Positions 5,276-13,365 of a stretch of DNA of 13,365 nt are shown in pieces. The DNA is taken from contig JACROQ010000062.1 in the NCBI GenBank assembly GCA_016214375.1, positions 1-13,365 of the forward strand, given 5' to 3'. A program made the translations under genes and the position numbers. Positions within the stretch are counted from its first letter, which is position 1. Each line of letters starts with the position of its first letter. The notes beneath the pieces were generated by a model that saw only the letters and a list, made by a program, of their open reading frames with translations, ran no database searches and was not told the origin of the DNA. This stretch comes from Nitrospirota bacterium. GTDB taxonomy: Bacteria; Nitrospirota; 9FT-COMBO-42-15; HDB-SIOI813.

Positions 5276-6184
5276 ATGTCACTATTTTTAAAAAAGTATT
5301 TTGCGCCTGTAAATCTTATCCTATTAACGACGGGTGTCTTCTTTATTGCGCAGATCCTTACCTTCAAGATAGCCAAAAGATTGGAACCACCGGTTACGAT
5401 TGGTTATACTGGCAATGCGATAGATTCCGCGAAAAGGGAGGTAAAACCGTTCGAGGCCTATAAGATAATTCTGGAGCGAAACATCTTCAACTCTAAGGGA
5501 CTTTCATTATTCTCTCCGCCTATTGCACCCGCATCCCCTGCGGCCTCTGCGAAGGCAGAGGAACCACCGGTTCCAGTAAAACTTGTAGGGACCGTTGCAG
5601 GGAATCCGCTATACTCCTATGCCGTCATAGAAGACCCGTTCCAGAGGACCAATAAGATCTTTAAGTTAAATGATACAATTGCACCCAATATAAAACTTCT
5701 GGAAATCCATAGAAACAGGATTACAATATCCAGGAATGGCAAGACAGAAGAGATAGAACTCGGGGCTCAGGAGACAGCAGCAGCAGCACAGCCGCGCATC
5801 CCCGCCCCTCCCCGCCCTGGCCTGGCGCCAACCTCACCGGCCTCAGAGGTTACACAGCCATCCCCTTCTACCTTTGTGGTTGATAGAGAAAGCGTGCAGG
5901 CAGCCACGCAAGACATGAACAAGCTTCTAACGCAGGCCCGTCTTGTCCCCAATTTTACAGGTGGAGTAGCCGACGGATTCAGGATATTCTCTATAGTCCC
6001 TGACAGTCTGTTTGAGAAGGCAGGCCTCAGGAATGGAGACATTATTCATAGCATTAATGGAATAGAATTGAAAGACCCTGAGAAGGCGTTCCAGATCTAC
6101 CAGTTATTAAAAGATAATGACCGTTTTGCTATTGACCTCGTGCGGGCAGGTCAGAATTTGTCGCTGAACTATGAAGTCAGGTAA
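5276..6184 (+). CDS. gspC: Type II secretion inner-membrane protein GspC (PDZ type)
   Basis: GspC spans the periplasm, joining the inner-membrane platform to the secretin and helping choose substrates. The 302-residue protein has a short cytoplasmic N-terminus, one membrane helix (about 11-30), and a homology region at 64-164 with ERNIFNS and VKLVGTVAGNPLYSYAVIED. A Pro/Ala-rich linker (about 170-200) follows, then a C-terminal PDZ domain (about 225-302) with GFRIFSIVPDSLFEKAGLRN and GDIIHSING. This is the classical GspC layout. The ATG at 5276 is preferred over an in-frame TTG at 5252, since the latter would almost coincide with the predicted transcript start; neither has a Shine-Dalgarno site, which is unusual among these genes. 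It is the first gene of the gspC-K operon. Confidence 0.92.
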   Translation: MSLFLKKYFAPVNLILLTTGVFFIAQILTFKIAKRLEPPVTIGYTGNAIDSAKREVKPFEAYKIILERNIFNSKGLSLFSPPIAPASPAASAKAEEPPVPVKLVGTVAGNPLYSYAVIEDPFQRTNKIFKLNDTIAPNIKLLEIHRNRITISRNGKTEEIELGAQETAAAAQPRIPAPPRPGLAPTSPASEVTQPSPSTFVVDRESVQAATQDMNKLLTQARLVPNFTGGVADGFRIFSIVPDSLFEKAGLRNGDIIHSINGIELKDPEKAFQIYQLLKDNDRFAIDLVRAGQNLSLNYEVR

Positions 6185-6220
6185 GAGAGGTAAATCCACA
6201 CAGGGAGGTGTCATCTGAAG

Positions 6221-8212
6221 ATGAAATCCATTTCTTTGTTTGCAGTCTTTATTATCATCCTTGTTTCCCTATTAAAAACTACAGACAGCCTGTGGGCACA
6301 GATGAGCCCCCCATTCCCCTCAATGATCTCTGCAGGTCCGGCAGGAGGCTCTGAAGGCACAATACTCAAAGGTTCAGAAGGGACACCTGCTGCTCAGAGG
6401 AAGACATTACCGCTCTCTACCCCACCCCCTCCTCGGCCCCAACCTACGGCAACTCCTCCGCAATCGCAAACACCAGTGAACCCTCCGCAGCAACCGCTCC
6501 CTGCTCTTCACCCGATTGTGCAGCAACCGCCGGCCAAGGCTTCGGATAGGATGGTGACACTGGATTTTAACAATGTAGACCTTCAGACATTTATAAAATT
6601 TATCAGTGAACTCACAGGAAGAAATTTTGTGCTCGATGAAAAGGTCCAGGGCAAGGTTACGGTAATCTCTCCTGCCAAGATATCTGTAGATGAGGCGTAT
6701 CAGGTCTTTTTAACTGCCCTTGATCTGAAAGGATTCACGGCAGTCACAGAGGATAAGGTCATAAAGATATTCCCCTCCAGAGACGCAAAGCAGAGCGGTG
6801 TCAGTGTGGTAACGGATGCAAAGCCGCTGCCGCCAGACGAGAACTACGAGACACGGATCGTCCGTCTGAAGTACGTCAGCGCCTCAGAGATCGCCCGTTT
6901 GATCGCCCCGTTGATATCCAAGGACGGATCAAGCATACCCTATTCACAGACGAATGCCCTCATCCTTACAGATGTCAAGAGCAATATGGCAAAGCTCCTG
7001 AACCTGATAGGGGAATTGGACATGGAACCCCCTAAGGGAAAGGGCGGCATCTATGTATATTATCTCCAGAACGCCAGTGCGGAGGACATGGCCAAGGTGC
7101 TGGCAAATCTTACGAGCCGGATTCCCGCAAAACCCCCGGCAGGACAACCGCCGCAAGAGGCAGTGGTACACTTTGAGGGGGGCATATCCGTTACTGCAGA
7201 CAAGGCAACCAACTCTCTGATTATTATGGCCTCTCCCGAGGACTATGAACGCCTGACCTCCATCATTGAACGGCTTGATGTCAAGAGAAAGCAGGTTTTT
7301 GTAGAAGCGGCGATCGTAGAGATGAGCCTTGATAAGACAAGGGAGCTGGGCATAGAGTGGAGAACCACAGAAAATCCAAGCGCCACAGGATATACCATTG
7401 CGGGCGGTACGATACTTGCTCCAACAGGGATAAAAGATTTCTCAGTAAACCCCCTGAGCGTAAATGGTCTGGTAGTAGCCGGAGTTAAAGGATTCTTGCC
7501 TGATGGGAAGACACTGAATGTAGGGGCGCTCCTAAGGGCCTTCCAGGCCGACACGGATGTGAATATCCTCTCAACACCCAATATCCTTACCCTGGATAAC
7601 CAGGAGGCCAAAATAATCGTCGGTCAGAATGTCCCATTTATTACGGGCACAAGTCAGACCGCAGGGGGGAATGTCCAGGCCACCATCGAACGAAAAGACG
7701 TCGGTATCCAATTAAAGATAACCCCTCATACCACGGAAAGCGACCTCGTAAGATTAGACTTATATCAGGAGATATCGAGTCTTGGAGGCAGCGTCCCCGT
7801 AGGCCCCGATCAGGAGGTCCCCATCACCAACAAGAGGTCTGCAGAGACCTCCGTAGTCGTGAGAAATAACGAGACGGTCGTGATCGGCGGGCTTATCAAG
7901 GATGATTTGACGGTCACAGAGAGAAAGGTGCCGATACTGGGTGACTTACCCATACTTGGCTATCTGTTCAGATATCAGAGCAAACAGAAGGGTAAGACCA
8001 ATCTCATTCTCTTCCTGACACCCCATATCATCAGGGATTCAGAGGCCCTCGAAAAGATCAGCAATGAGAAGAGGAAAAGGGCCGAGGAATTCAGGGAAAA
8101 ATATCATTTTGATCTGAAAGATGATTTCATCCTTAATCCGCCGCCGGATGACCAACAACCGGAAGGTCAGCAACTACAACAAGATATTCAACCATTTGCC
8201 GCCCCGGAATAA
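6221..8212 (+). CDS. gspD: Type II secretion secretin GspD
   Basis: GspD forms the multimeric channel through the outer membrane. The 663-residue protein has a signal peptide (about 1-27, LWAQ), a long Pro/Gln-rich linker (about 65-106), N0 (110-187, VTLDFNNVDLQTFIKFISEL), N1 (209-268), then one further periplasmic repeat (276-355) with an inserted Pro-rich loop (AKPPAGQPPQE), and the secretin core (356-605) with VNILSTPNILTLDNQEA and VPILGDLPILGYLF. E. coli-type GspD has N0-N1-N2-N3; the third repeat here leads straight into the core (RLDVKRKQVFVEAAIVEMS) as N3 does, so N2 seems absent. The C-terminal tail is Pro/Gln-rich, with no clear pilotin-binding segment. GGGAGGTG lies 12 bases before the ATG, a little far; an in-frame CTG at 6215 is closer but less likely. 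It lies 36 bases after gspC and 3 before gspE. Confidence 0.96.
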   Translation: MKSISLFAVFIIILVSLLKTTDSLWAQMSPPFPSMISAGPAGGSEGTILKGSEGTPAAQRKTLPLSTPPPPRPQPTATPPQSQTPVNPPQQPLPALHPIVQQPPAKASDRMVTLDFNNVDLQTFIKFISELTGRNFVLDEKVQGKVTVISPAKISVDEAYQVFLTALDLKGFTAVTEDKVIKIFPSRDAKQSGVSVVTDAKPLPPDENYETRIVRLKYVSASEIARLIAPLISKDGSSIPYSQTNALILTDVKSNMAKLLNLIGELDMEPPKGKGGIYVYYLQNASAEDMAKVLANLTSRIPAKPPAGQPPQEAVVHFEGGISVTADKATNSLIIMASPEDYERLTSIIERLDVKRKQVFVEAAIVEMSLDKTRELGIEWRTTENPSATGYTIAGGTILAPTGIKDFSVNPLSVNGLVVAGVKGFLPDGKTLNVGALLRAFQADTDVNILSTPNILTLDNQEAKIIVGQNVPFITGTSQTAGGNVQATIERKDVGIQLKITPHTTESDLVRLDLYQEISSLGGSVPVGPDQEVPITNKRSAETSVVVRNNETVVIGGLIKDDLTVTERKVPILGDLPILGYLFRYQSKQKGKTNLILFLTPHIIRDSEALEKISNEKRKRAEEFREKYHFDLKDDFILNPPPDDQQPEGQQLQQDIQPFAAPE

Positions 8213-8215
8213 GCA

Positions 8216-9925
8216 ATGCCTATGACACGAAAGAGAGAACGCATAGGTGAAATTTTACGGAGACTGTCCCAGGTTGGAGAGAAAGAGATAGAAGAGGCCC
8301 TGGATATTCAACGGGAAAAGGGTCACCGCATCGGTGAGATATTATTACGCTCTAAACAGATCAAAGAGGTGGACATGCTAAAGGCATTGAGCATTCAGTT
8401 TCAGATCCCATTTCTTCAAAACCTGACCGAAGAGGAGATCGACAAGGCCCTGGTCTCTTCTGTCCCCATCTCCTTTTTAAAGAGACACATCCTTCTCCCT
8501 TATCACCGGGAAAATAGTTCGGTAAAGCTGGCGATATCTGATCCGTTGAATATCAGCCCGATAGATGACCTCAAGATATTTCTGAATACCGATGTGGAGC
8601 TCTTTTTAGCAGAGTCCATCACAATCCTCAACGCGATTAACATGGCCTATGAGACGCACAGAGAGGCGGCCGAGCAGGTCATTGAAGATATGGGCGATGA
8701 GGCATTCTCTGTCGGTTTTGAAGAGCCTATCGACCTGATCGATGTCGTCGATGAGGCCCCCATCATAAAACTCCTCAACTCATTACTCTTTCGTGCGGTC
8801 AAGGAGCGGGCAAGCGATATCCATTTTGAGCCCTTTGAGAGAGACATCATCGTGCGTTTCAGGATTGACGGAGTCCTGCATAACATCCTGACACTGCCCA
8901 AGAGGTTCCAGCCAAGTATTACCTCAAGGATAAAGATTATGGCCTCCCTGAACATTGCGGAAAAACGCCTTCCCCAGGATGGAAGGATGGGACTGAAGAT
9001 CGCTGGAAAAGATGTCGACGTCCGTGTCTCCATTATTCCGACATCCTTTGGTGAAAGGGTGGTGTTACGGCTCCTCGACAAATCAGGATATTTGCTGCGT
9101 CTCACCGATATCGGCCTTTCCAGAGAGATGCAGGCCACGTTTAACAAACTGATCCGCCTTTCCCATGGTATCATGCTGGTCACAGGGCCGACAGGAAGCG
9201 GTAAGACCACCACTCTGTACGCGTCTCTTACGGAGATCAACTCGCCTGACAAGAATATTATTACGATTGAAGACCCTGTAGAATATCAGGTAAAAGGGAT
9301 TGGGCAGATGCAGGTCAATCCAAAGATCGAGTTAACCTTTGCCAAGGGGCTAAGATCAATCCTGCGTCAGGACCCGGATGCGATTATGGTGGGAGAGATC
9401 AGGGACCTGGAGACAGCAGAGATCGCCATCCAGGCCTCGTTAACAGGCCATCTTGTCTTCAGCACCCTTCATACCAACGATTCTGCAGGGGCCATTACAC
9501 GACTCATCGATATGGGGATTGAACCGTTTCTGGTCTCCTCTTCTGTGGTAGCCATTATAGCGCAGAGACTGGTCAGGATCCTCTGTCCGCATTGTAAAAA
9601 GGAATACACCCCGACTCCTCCCGAACTGAATGAGCTTGGAATTGAATCTTCACGGATGGATGGACACACCGTCTATATGGCTGTAGGTTGCGATAAGTGT
9701 ATCCAGACAGGGTATCGGGGCCGTACCGGCATCTATGAGATCCTTCTGATCAGTGATGAGGTCAGAAATCTGATATTACAAAATGTCAATTCCCAGGTCA
9801 TAAAGAACAAGGCCATTGAGGTCGGAATGACCACTCTAAGGATGGATGGGGCATTAAAGGTGCTCTCAGGAATAACGGGCATTGAAGAAGTCCTGCGCGT
9901 CACACAGGAGGATATCGTAGAGTAG
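8216..9925 (+). CDS. gspE: Type II secretion ATPase GspE
   Basis: GspE is the cytoplasmic hexameric ATPase that drives pseudopilus assembly. The 569-residue protein has an N-terminal MshEN-type domain (about 5-145, IGEILRRLSQVGEKEIEEAL), an N2 domain (about 180-290, with ASDIHFEP at 199-206 and RFRIDG), and the ATPase core. Walker A is GPTGSGKTT (324-332), the Asp box ITIEDPVEY (349-357), Walker B-like AIMVGEIRD (389-397), and the His box TGHLVFSTLHTND (410-422). The tetracysteine zinc motif is present: Cys457, Cys460, Cys492 and Cys495, as in GspE/PilB but not PilT. The following GYRGRTGIYE is also typical. The gspD stop lies 3 bases before the ATG and no good Shine-Dalgarno is seen, so translation is probably coupled. 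The tetracysteine motif and the gene context favour GspE over PilB. Confidence 0.97.
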   Translation: MPMTRKRERIGEILRRLSQVGEKEIEEALDIQREKGHRIGEILLRSKQIKEVDMLKALSIQFQIPFLQNLTEEEIDKALVSSVPISFLKRHILLPYHRENSSVKLAISDPLNISPIDDLKIFLNTDVELFLAESITILNAINMAYETHREAAEQVIEDMGDEAFSVGFEEPIDLIDVVDEAPIIKLLNSLLFRAVKERASDIHFEPFERDIIVRFRIDGVLHNILTLPKRFQPSITSRIKIMASLNIAEKRLPQDGRMGLKIAGKDVDVRVSIIPTSFGERVVLRLLDKSGYLLRLTDIGLSREMQATFNKLIRLSHGIMLVTGPTGSGKTTTLYASLTEINSPDKNIITIEDPVEYQVKGIGQMQVNPKIELTFAKGLRSILRQDPDAIMVGEIRDLETAEIAIQASLTGHLVFSTLHTNDSAGAITRLIDMGIEPFLVSSSVVAIIAQRLVRILCPHCKKEYTPTPPELNELGIESSRMDGHTVYMAVGCDKCIQTGYRGRTGIYEILLISDEVRNLILQNVNSQVIKNKAIEVGMTTLRMDGALKVLSGITGIEEVLRVTQEDIVE

Positions 9926-9928
9926 TCT

Positions 9929-11149
9929 ATGCCAGTCTTTGAATACAAGGGATTATCTATTGAAGGTAAAGATGCGAGGGGATTCATAGATGCAGAAAAT
10001 CTGCAAAGCGCAAAGCTCAAGCTCAGAAGGTCCGGCATTTTTCCTGTAGAGGTCTCCGAGGAGACAAGGAAAAAGGCAGAAGGCGAGCCGTCGGCTGTCA
10101 GAGGCCTCCTGCGGAGGGTCAAGAAACAGGAGACCACCGTATTCACCCGTCAATTAGCCACCCTGCTTGCAGCAGGCCTTCCCCTGATGGAGGCATTATC
10201 CGCCACGATTGACCATGTCGATGACCCTTTGCTGAAGAAGGCCATAACGCGGATAAGGGAGGATGTCCGGGAGGGGAAATCCCTTGCAGATGCCATGAAG
10301 GTCCATCCCAGGGTATTCTCCGGACTTTACACAAACATGATACAGGCGGGAGAGGCAAGCGGGGCGCTCGATGTCGTCCTTGAACGCCTCGCAGACTTTC
10401 AGGAAAGCCAGGTAAGACTCAGAAACAAACTATGGGCCGCGATGACCTACCCCATCATGATGCTCTTTATTGGCGCCGGGGTGCTGATCTTCCTCTTCAG
10501 TTTTGTAATACCGCAGGTCACAAAGGTCTTTGAAGACACCGGCCAGGCCCTCCCTCTGCCCACGCTGATTCTCATCTCCATAAGCGACTTCTTCAGGCTC
10601 TACTGGTGGGCAGTGGTTGGCGGGATATTTGCGGTCTCCTTTGCCGTCACAAAATATGTGAAGACACCGCAGGGAAAGGCCAGGTACGACAGGTTGATAT
10701 TAAGAGTCCCCATGTTCGGCAAGATCATCAAACTGATCGCCATATCACGGTTTACAAGAACTCTGAGCACTCTTCTTGCCAGCGGCGTCCCACTGATTAC
10801 CTCCATGGATATCGTACAGGCCGTCGTGAATAACAGCGTACTCTCCAGGGTCCTGGAAAATGCAAAAGCACGGGTGCGTGAAGGGGATGCATTGTCAGAA
10901 CCTCTTCGAAGGAGCGGCATGTTTCCATCCATGGTCATACAGATGATAACCGTAGGTGAGAGGAGCGGAGAGCTTGAGGGGATGTTAGCCAAAGTCTCTG
11001 AGGTCTTTGACAATGAAGTGGACACGACGGTCGCCGGTCTGACGGCGCTTCTTGAGCCGGTGATGATCCTCGTCATGGGAGTTATTGTCCTCTTTGTCGT
11101 GCTCTCGATCCTGCTGCCTATATTTGAGATGAGTCAGATTGTGAGATAA
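9929..11149 (+). CDS. gspF: Type II secretion platform protein GspF
   Basis: GspF is the polytopic inner-membrane platform that contacts GspE and the pseudopilins. The 406-residue protein has the usual length, with an N-terminal MPVFEYKGLSIEGKDARGFI, a first T2SSF repeat (about 70-195, FTRQLATLLAAGLPLMEAL and GEASGALDVVLERLA), and a second repeat (about 270-400, FTRTLSTLLASGVPLITSM and GERSGELEGMLAKVSE). Membrane helices are near 172-197, 222-242 and 375-400. The two repeats share the same (T/S)LLAxGxPL and GExSGxL motifs, as expected for the duplicated cytoplasmic domains. It lies 3 bases after gspE with only a weak ribosome site, so translation is probably coupled. Confidence 0.96.
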   Translation: MPVFEYKGLSIEGKDARGFIDAENLQSAKLKLRRSGIFPVEVSEETRKKAEGEPSAVRGLLRRVKKQETTVFTRQLATLLAAGLPLMEALSATIDHVDDPLLKKAITRIREDVREGKSLADAMKVHPRVFSGLYTNMIQAGEASGALDVVLERLADFQESQVRLRNKLWAAMTYPIMMLFIGAGVLIFLFSFVIPQVTKVFEDTGQALPLPTLILISISDFFRLYWWAVVGGIFAVSFAVTKYVKTPQGKARYDRLILRVPMFGKIIKLIAISRFTRTLSTLLASGVPLITSMDIVQAVVNNSVLSRVLENAKARVREGDALSEPLRRSGMFPSMVIQMITVGERSGELEGMLAKVSEVFDNEVDTTVAGLTALLEPVMILVMGVIVLFVVLSILLPIFEMSQIVR

Positions 11150-11169
11150 GTTGAAATGGAGGGGTAAAT

Positions 11170-11607
11170 ATGAAACGCTTAATAAAGTGTAATCGCGGTT
11201 TTACTCTCATTGAGATCATGGTCGTATTGATTATTATCGGCCTCCTGGCCGGTATTGTTGTCCCGAAACTTATGGGGAGGACTGAAGAGGCAAAACGTAT
11301 CAAGACAGCGGTCCAGATAAAGAACCTGCAGTCATCCCTGGATCTGTACAAATTGGACAGCGGAGTCTATCCTTCCACAGACCAGGGGCTTCAGGCATTG
11401 GTAGAAAAACCTGCGGTTGGAGAGATACCCAACAACTGGAAAGAAGGTGGGTATATCGATAAGATCCCCAAAGACCCGTGGGGTAATAACTATGTCTATA
11501 TCAGCCCGGGGGGTCATGGAGACTATGACCTTTACTCCTACGGAGCCGATGGAGAAGAGGGTGGTGAAGGGAGAAATGCCGACATCCAAAGTTGGAGCCT
11601 GGAATAG
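11170..11607 (+). CDS. gspG: Type II secretion major pseudopilin GspG
   Basis: GspG makes up the shaft of the periplasmic pseudopilus. The 145-residue preprotein has a 10-residue basic leader (MKRLIKCNRG) cut by the prepilin peptidase before Phe11 (FTLIE, with Glu15 at position +5), and a long hydrophobic helix (IMVVLIIIGLLAGIVVPKL). The C-terminal region has the GspG signatures YKLDSGVYPSTDQGLQALV, DPWGNNYVY, and YDLYSYGADGEEGGEG, which holds the calcium-binding loop. GGAGGGG five bases upstream of the ATG is the strongest ribosome site among the gsp genes here, in keeping with the major subunit's need for high expression. Confidence 0.97.
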   Translation: MKRLIKCNRGFTLIEIMVVLIIIGLLAGIVVPKLMGRTEEAKRIKTAVQIKNLQSSLDLYKLDSGVYPSTDQGLQALVEKPAVGEIPNNWKEGGYIDKIPKDPWGNNYVYISPGGHGDYDLYSYGADGEEGGEGRNADIQSWSLE

Positions 11608-12100
11608 AGGCTACACCCTTATTGAATTATCTATCATCTTAATCCTGTTAGGCGTCATTCTTCTTTTTGCCCTGCCTAAGTTAGATATCATAGGGGAGGT
11701 ACGGTTACGGTCCACGGCAAGGGAGTTGGCCGGAACGATCCAGTCGCTCTTCGACGAATCCATACTGAAAAGGGCGCCCTACCAGCTTGTATTCGATATT
11801 GGAGAAAGGACCTACTCTATCGTTGAGACAGGGGTCAATCCGGAATCTTCAGAGGTAATCGAAACAACCAAAAGACAGGTAAATCTGCCGGATAAGACCT
11901 ATATCAAAGATATCGTAACCCCGATAGACGGCAAAATAACCGAGGGAAAGATTGTGATCAGATTCTATCCCGACGGATTTGCGGATAAGAACGTGATACA
12001 CCTGTCCAACGGCAAGAAAGACTATACCCTCGTGACAACGCCACTCTCAGGCAAGGTCAAAATCCTCGAGGGTTATGTGGAGATACAGGAGGGCGGCTGA
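11576..12100 (+). CDS. gspH: Type II secretion minor pseudopilin GspH
   Basis: GspH is a minor pseudopilin incorporated near the tip. From the ATG at 11576 the protein is 174 residues: a 12-residue leader (MPTSKVGAWNRG), a cut before Tyr13 (YTLIEL, Glu17 at +5), a hydrophobic helix (IILILLGVILLFALP), and a beta-rich head of about 130 residues. Tyr in place of the usual Phe at the cut is found in some pseudopilins. The ATG lies inside the end of gspG, overlapping it by 32 bases, with GAAGGGAGAA just before it. The frame is open further upstream, including an ATG at 11549, but a 12-residue leader is the normal size. GspH identity is by order and by the VRSTAREL-like region (RLRSTARELAGTIQSLFDES); another minor pseudopilin label is possible. 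Confidence 0.9.
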   Translation: MPTSKVGAWNRGYTLIELSIILILLGVILLFALPKLDIIGEVRLRSTARELAGTIQSLFDESILKRAPYQLVFDIGERTYSIVETGVNPESSEVIETTKRQVNLPDKTYIKDIVTPIDGKITEGKIVIRFYPDGFADKNVIHLSNGKKDYTLVTTPLSGKVKILEGYVEIQEGG

Positions 12101-12102
12101 AG

Positions 12103-12492
12103 ATGAAGTCTCCCCGGATCATACATAATGCCCCCGGTTTTACACTCCTTGAGGTCATGGTGGCCCTCCTCATCATTGCCACATCATTCATTGTCCTCCT
12201 GCACTCCAGAAACCAGAGTGTCATTGCGGCTGATTACGCAAGGCATATGACGATTGCCACCCTCCTTGCGACGGAGAAGATGGGGGAGATGGAACAGGGG
12301 GGAATAGACACTACAGGTGAGGATAGCGGCAATTTTGGGGAAGCCTATCCGGAATTTCTGTGGAGAACCATCATATCAGACACACCCTATGAACAGGTCC
12401 GGGAGGTCCGGGTAGAGATTTCATGGGGGGAAGGAAAGGGTCACCGGAGTGTGGAGCTGGTAAATTATATAAAGGCGGTAACTAATGAATAG
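12103..12492 (+). CDS. gspI: Type II secretion minor pseudopilin GspI
   Basis: GspI nucleates the pseudopilus tip together with GspJ and GspK. The 129-residue protein has a 12-residue leader ending PG, a cut before Phe13 (FTLLEVMVALLI, Glu17 at +5), and a short C-terminal head. The helix contains the GspI-type stretch ATLLATEKMGEME near residues 48-60, matching the A...LA..K..E pattern of the family, and the head has VREVRVEISWGE. AGGAGGG precedes the ATG, which lies two bases after the gspH stop. Its last 8 bases overlap gspJ. Confidence 0.93.
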   Translation: MKSPRIIHNAPGFTLLEVMVALLIIATSFIVLLHSRNQSVIAADYARHMTIATLLATEKMGEMEQGGIDTTGEDSGNFGEAYPEFLWRTIISDTPYEQVREVRVEISWGEGKGHRSVELVNYIKAVTNE

Positions 12493-13168
12493 GAAAAGGT
12501 TTAAACTGTTTATTATGAAACAACTTATAAAGAATACACATGGCTTCACCCTGATGGAGGTGCTTATCGCTACAGCAATCCTTGCTATCGTGCTGACCAT
12601 AGTCTATGGAAGCTTTGTCCAGACAAAAAGGGTTATAGCGAGGGCTGAAGGCTCTGTGGACGAATTACGGGGGGTCCGTGTCTCCTTTAACAGGATGATG
12701 TGGGATCTGAGTATGGCCTTTCTCTCTAAACAGGGCCCTGATCAGACTGACGTGAACACCATTTTTGTAGGTACAGATGATTTTGCGGCCGGTTATCCCA
12801 ATGACAGCATTGACTTTACATCCTATGCGAACAGGATACGGAATAAAGATGCAAGGGAATCCGATCAGACAGAGGTGGGCTATTATCTGAATAGAAACTT
12901 TGAAGGAGACACTGTCCTGATGAAGAGGGAGAAGAGGCAAATAGATAAAAAGCCCCTGGAAGGGGGGAAGTCCTTTGAGTTATCAGAGGATGTCGTCGGC
13001 CTCAATTTCCGCTATCTGGATCAGGGGGCGTGGGTGGATAGCTGGGACTCAAGGGTTTCCAAGGCCATTCCAGAGGCGGTTGAGATAACGCTCATCATCA
13101 AGGATCGCACGGGTCGTGAAAGGTCCTACAGGACGGTCACAGGGATACCCTTAGGGGGAAAATCATGA
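12485..13168 (+). CDS. gspJ: Type II secretion minor pseudopilin GspJ
   Basis: GspJ is the larger minor pseudopilin of the tip complex with GspI and GspK. The 227-residue protein has a cut before Phe21 in HG-FTLMEVLIA, with Glu25 at +5, a hydrophobic helix (IATAILAIVLTIVYGSF), and a large beta-rich head with FNRMMWDLSMAF and VVGLNFRYLDQGAWVDSWDS, which are typical of GspJ. The ATG at 12485 gives a 20-residue leader, rather long; an ATG at 12515 would give a more usual 10 residues but has no ribosome site at normal distance, whereas 12485 has AAAGGCGGT about eight bases before. The gene overlaps gspI by 8 bases and gspK by ATGA. Confidence 0.94.
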   Translation: MNRKRFKLFIMKQLIKNTHGFTLMEVLIATAILAIVLTIVYGSFVQTKRVIARAEGSVDELRGVRVSFNRMMWDLSMAFLSKQGPDQTDVNTIFVGTDDFAAGYPNDSIDFTSYANRIRNKDARESDQTEVGYYLNRNFEGDTVLMKREKRQIDKKPLEGGKSFELSEDVVGLNFRYLDQGAWVDSWDSRVSKAIPEAVEITLIIKDRTGRERSYRTVTGIPLGGKS

Positions 13169-13365
13169 ATACCCGGGACGATTCAGGGGTGGCCCTTGTC
13201 ATTACCCTGTTAGTCCTCACCCTCCTCCTGACAAGTATCCTTGAATTTAATCTGGGGATGCGGGTGGAGGCACGGGCGGCTGCGAACTTCAGGGATGATA
13301 TGAAGGCCTATTACCTGGCAAGGTCAGGTATCACCTTTGCCATGGCCTTGCTGGAAGAAGACAGC
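13165..13365 (+). CDS. gspK: Type II secretion tip pseudopilin GspK (partial, continues past right edge)
   Basis: GspK caps the pseudopilus tip with GspI and GspJ. Only the first 67 residues are in view, of a protein usually over 280. It begins MNTRDDSG, then VALVITLLVLTLLLTSILEF. The residue five places after the predicted cut is Ile, not Glu; lack of Glu+5 is the hallmark of GspK among pseudopilins and fits its place at the tip. The following region (RVEARAAANFRDDMKAYYLA, then RSGITFAMALL) matches the family's pattern. The start overlaps the gspJ stop as ATGA, so translation is coupled. Confidence 0.92.
   Translation, partial: MNTRDDSGVALVITLLVLTLLLTSILEFNLGMRVEARAAANFRDDMKAYYLARSGITFAMALLEEDS

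Noticed and set aside
8647..9252. 201-codon open frame on the minus strand
   Set aside because: It lies entirely within gspE, which has all ATPase motifs; the minus-strand product is Ser/Arg-rich and resembles nothing, as expected of a shadow frame.
5276..13365. Type IV pilus rather than type II secretion operon
   Set aside because: A PDZ-type GspC, GspG with the calcium loop and DPWGNxYxY, and GspK lacking Glu+5, in C-D-E-F-G-H-I-J-K order, are specific to type II secretion.
1..13365. CRISPR arrays, tRNA or rRNA genes, insertion sequences
   Set aside because: No regularly spaced repeats, tRNA cloverleaf signals, rRNA-like stretches or transposase-like frames were seen on either strand by eye.

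Overview
The window is chromosomal DNA of moderate GC content from a Gram-negative (diderm) bacterium. The evidence for two membranes is a type II secretion operon with a secretin, a lipoprotein signal peptide, and an outer-membrane beta-barrel sequence ending in phenylalanine. Strong Shine-Dalgarno sites (AAGGAGG type) precede many genes. I cannot fix the phylum by eye. The gene styles (RLSDxLN small protein, TraF/PorV-like barrel, gspC-to-K order) and the GAGCGAAGCGAAG-type palindromic repeat remind me of Nitrospirota, Desulfobacterota and related uncultured lineages, but that is an impression and not a result.

Left part, 1-1590, minus strand: two molybdenum cofactor genes, moaA (complete) and moaC (cut by the window edge). 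Together MoaA and MoaC convert GTP to cyclic pyranopterin monophosphate. The 248-base gap between them holds, in the direction of transcription, a hairpin terminator for moaA, a good sigma-70-type promoter for moaC, and a 71-bp palindromic repeat that would lie in the moaC leader. The two genes therefore look separately transcribed. A 381-base divergent intergenic region (1591-1971) follows, with a structured moaA leader on one side and candidate promoter elements for the rightward genes on the other.

Middle part, 1972-5209, plus strand: a closely packed set of envelope-related genes. These are a small RLSDxLN protein, a small exported glycine-rich protein, a rhomboid intramembrane protease whose start is overlapped by a nine-codon micro-ORF, a lipoprotein with a TPR-like N-terminal half and one EF-hand-type loop, and an outer-membrane beta-barrel gene of the TraF/PorV-like type. 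The barrel gene is broken: a frame change and apparent loss of the usual DDxxALFYNPAGL region separate the signal peptide from the barrel.

Right part, 5213-13365, plus strand: a type II secretion operon in the order gspC, D, E, F, G, H, I, J, K (K cut by the window edge), with gaps of a few bases or short overlaps and a candidate promoter just before gspC. GspC links inner membrane and secretin, GspD is the outer-membrane channel, GspE the ATPase, GspF the inner-membrane platform, GspG the major pseudopilin, and GspH-K the minor pseudopilins of the tip. gspL and gspM would be expected beyond the right edge. I see no tRNA, rRNA, CRISPR array or transposase. The most notable items are the broken barrel gene, the coupled micro-ORF at the rhomboid start, the palindromic repeat in the moaC leader, a secretin that seems to lack one periplasmic domain, and the lipoprotein/barrel/rhomboid neighbourhood next to the secretion operon.
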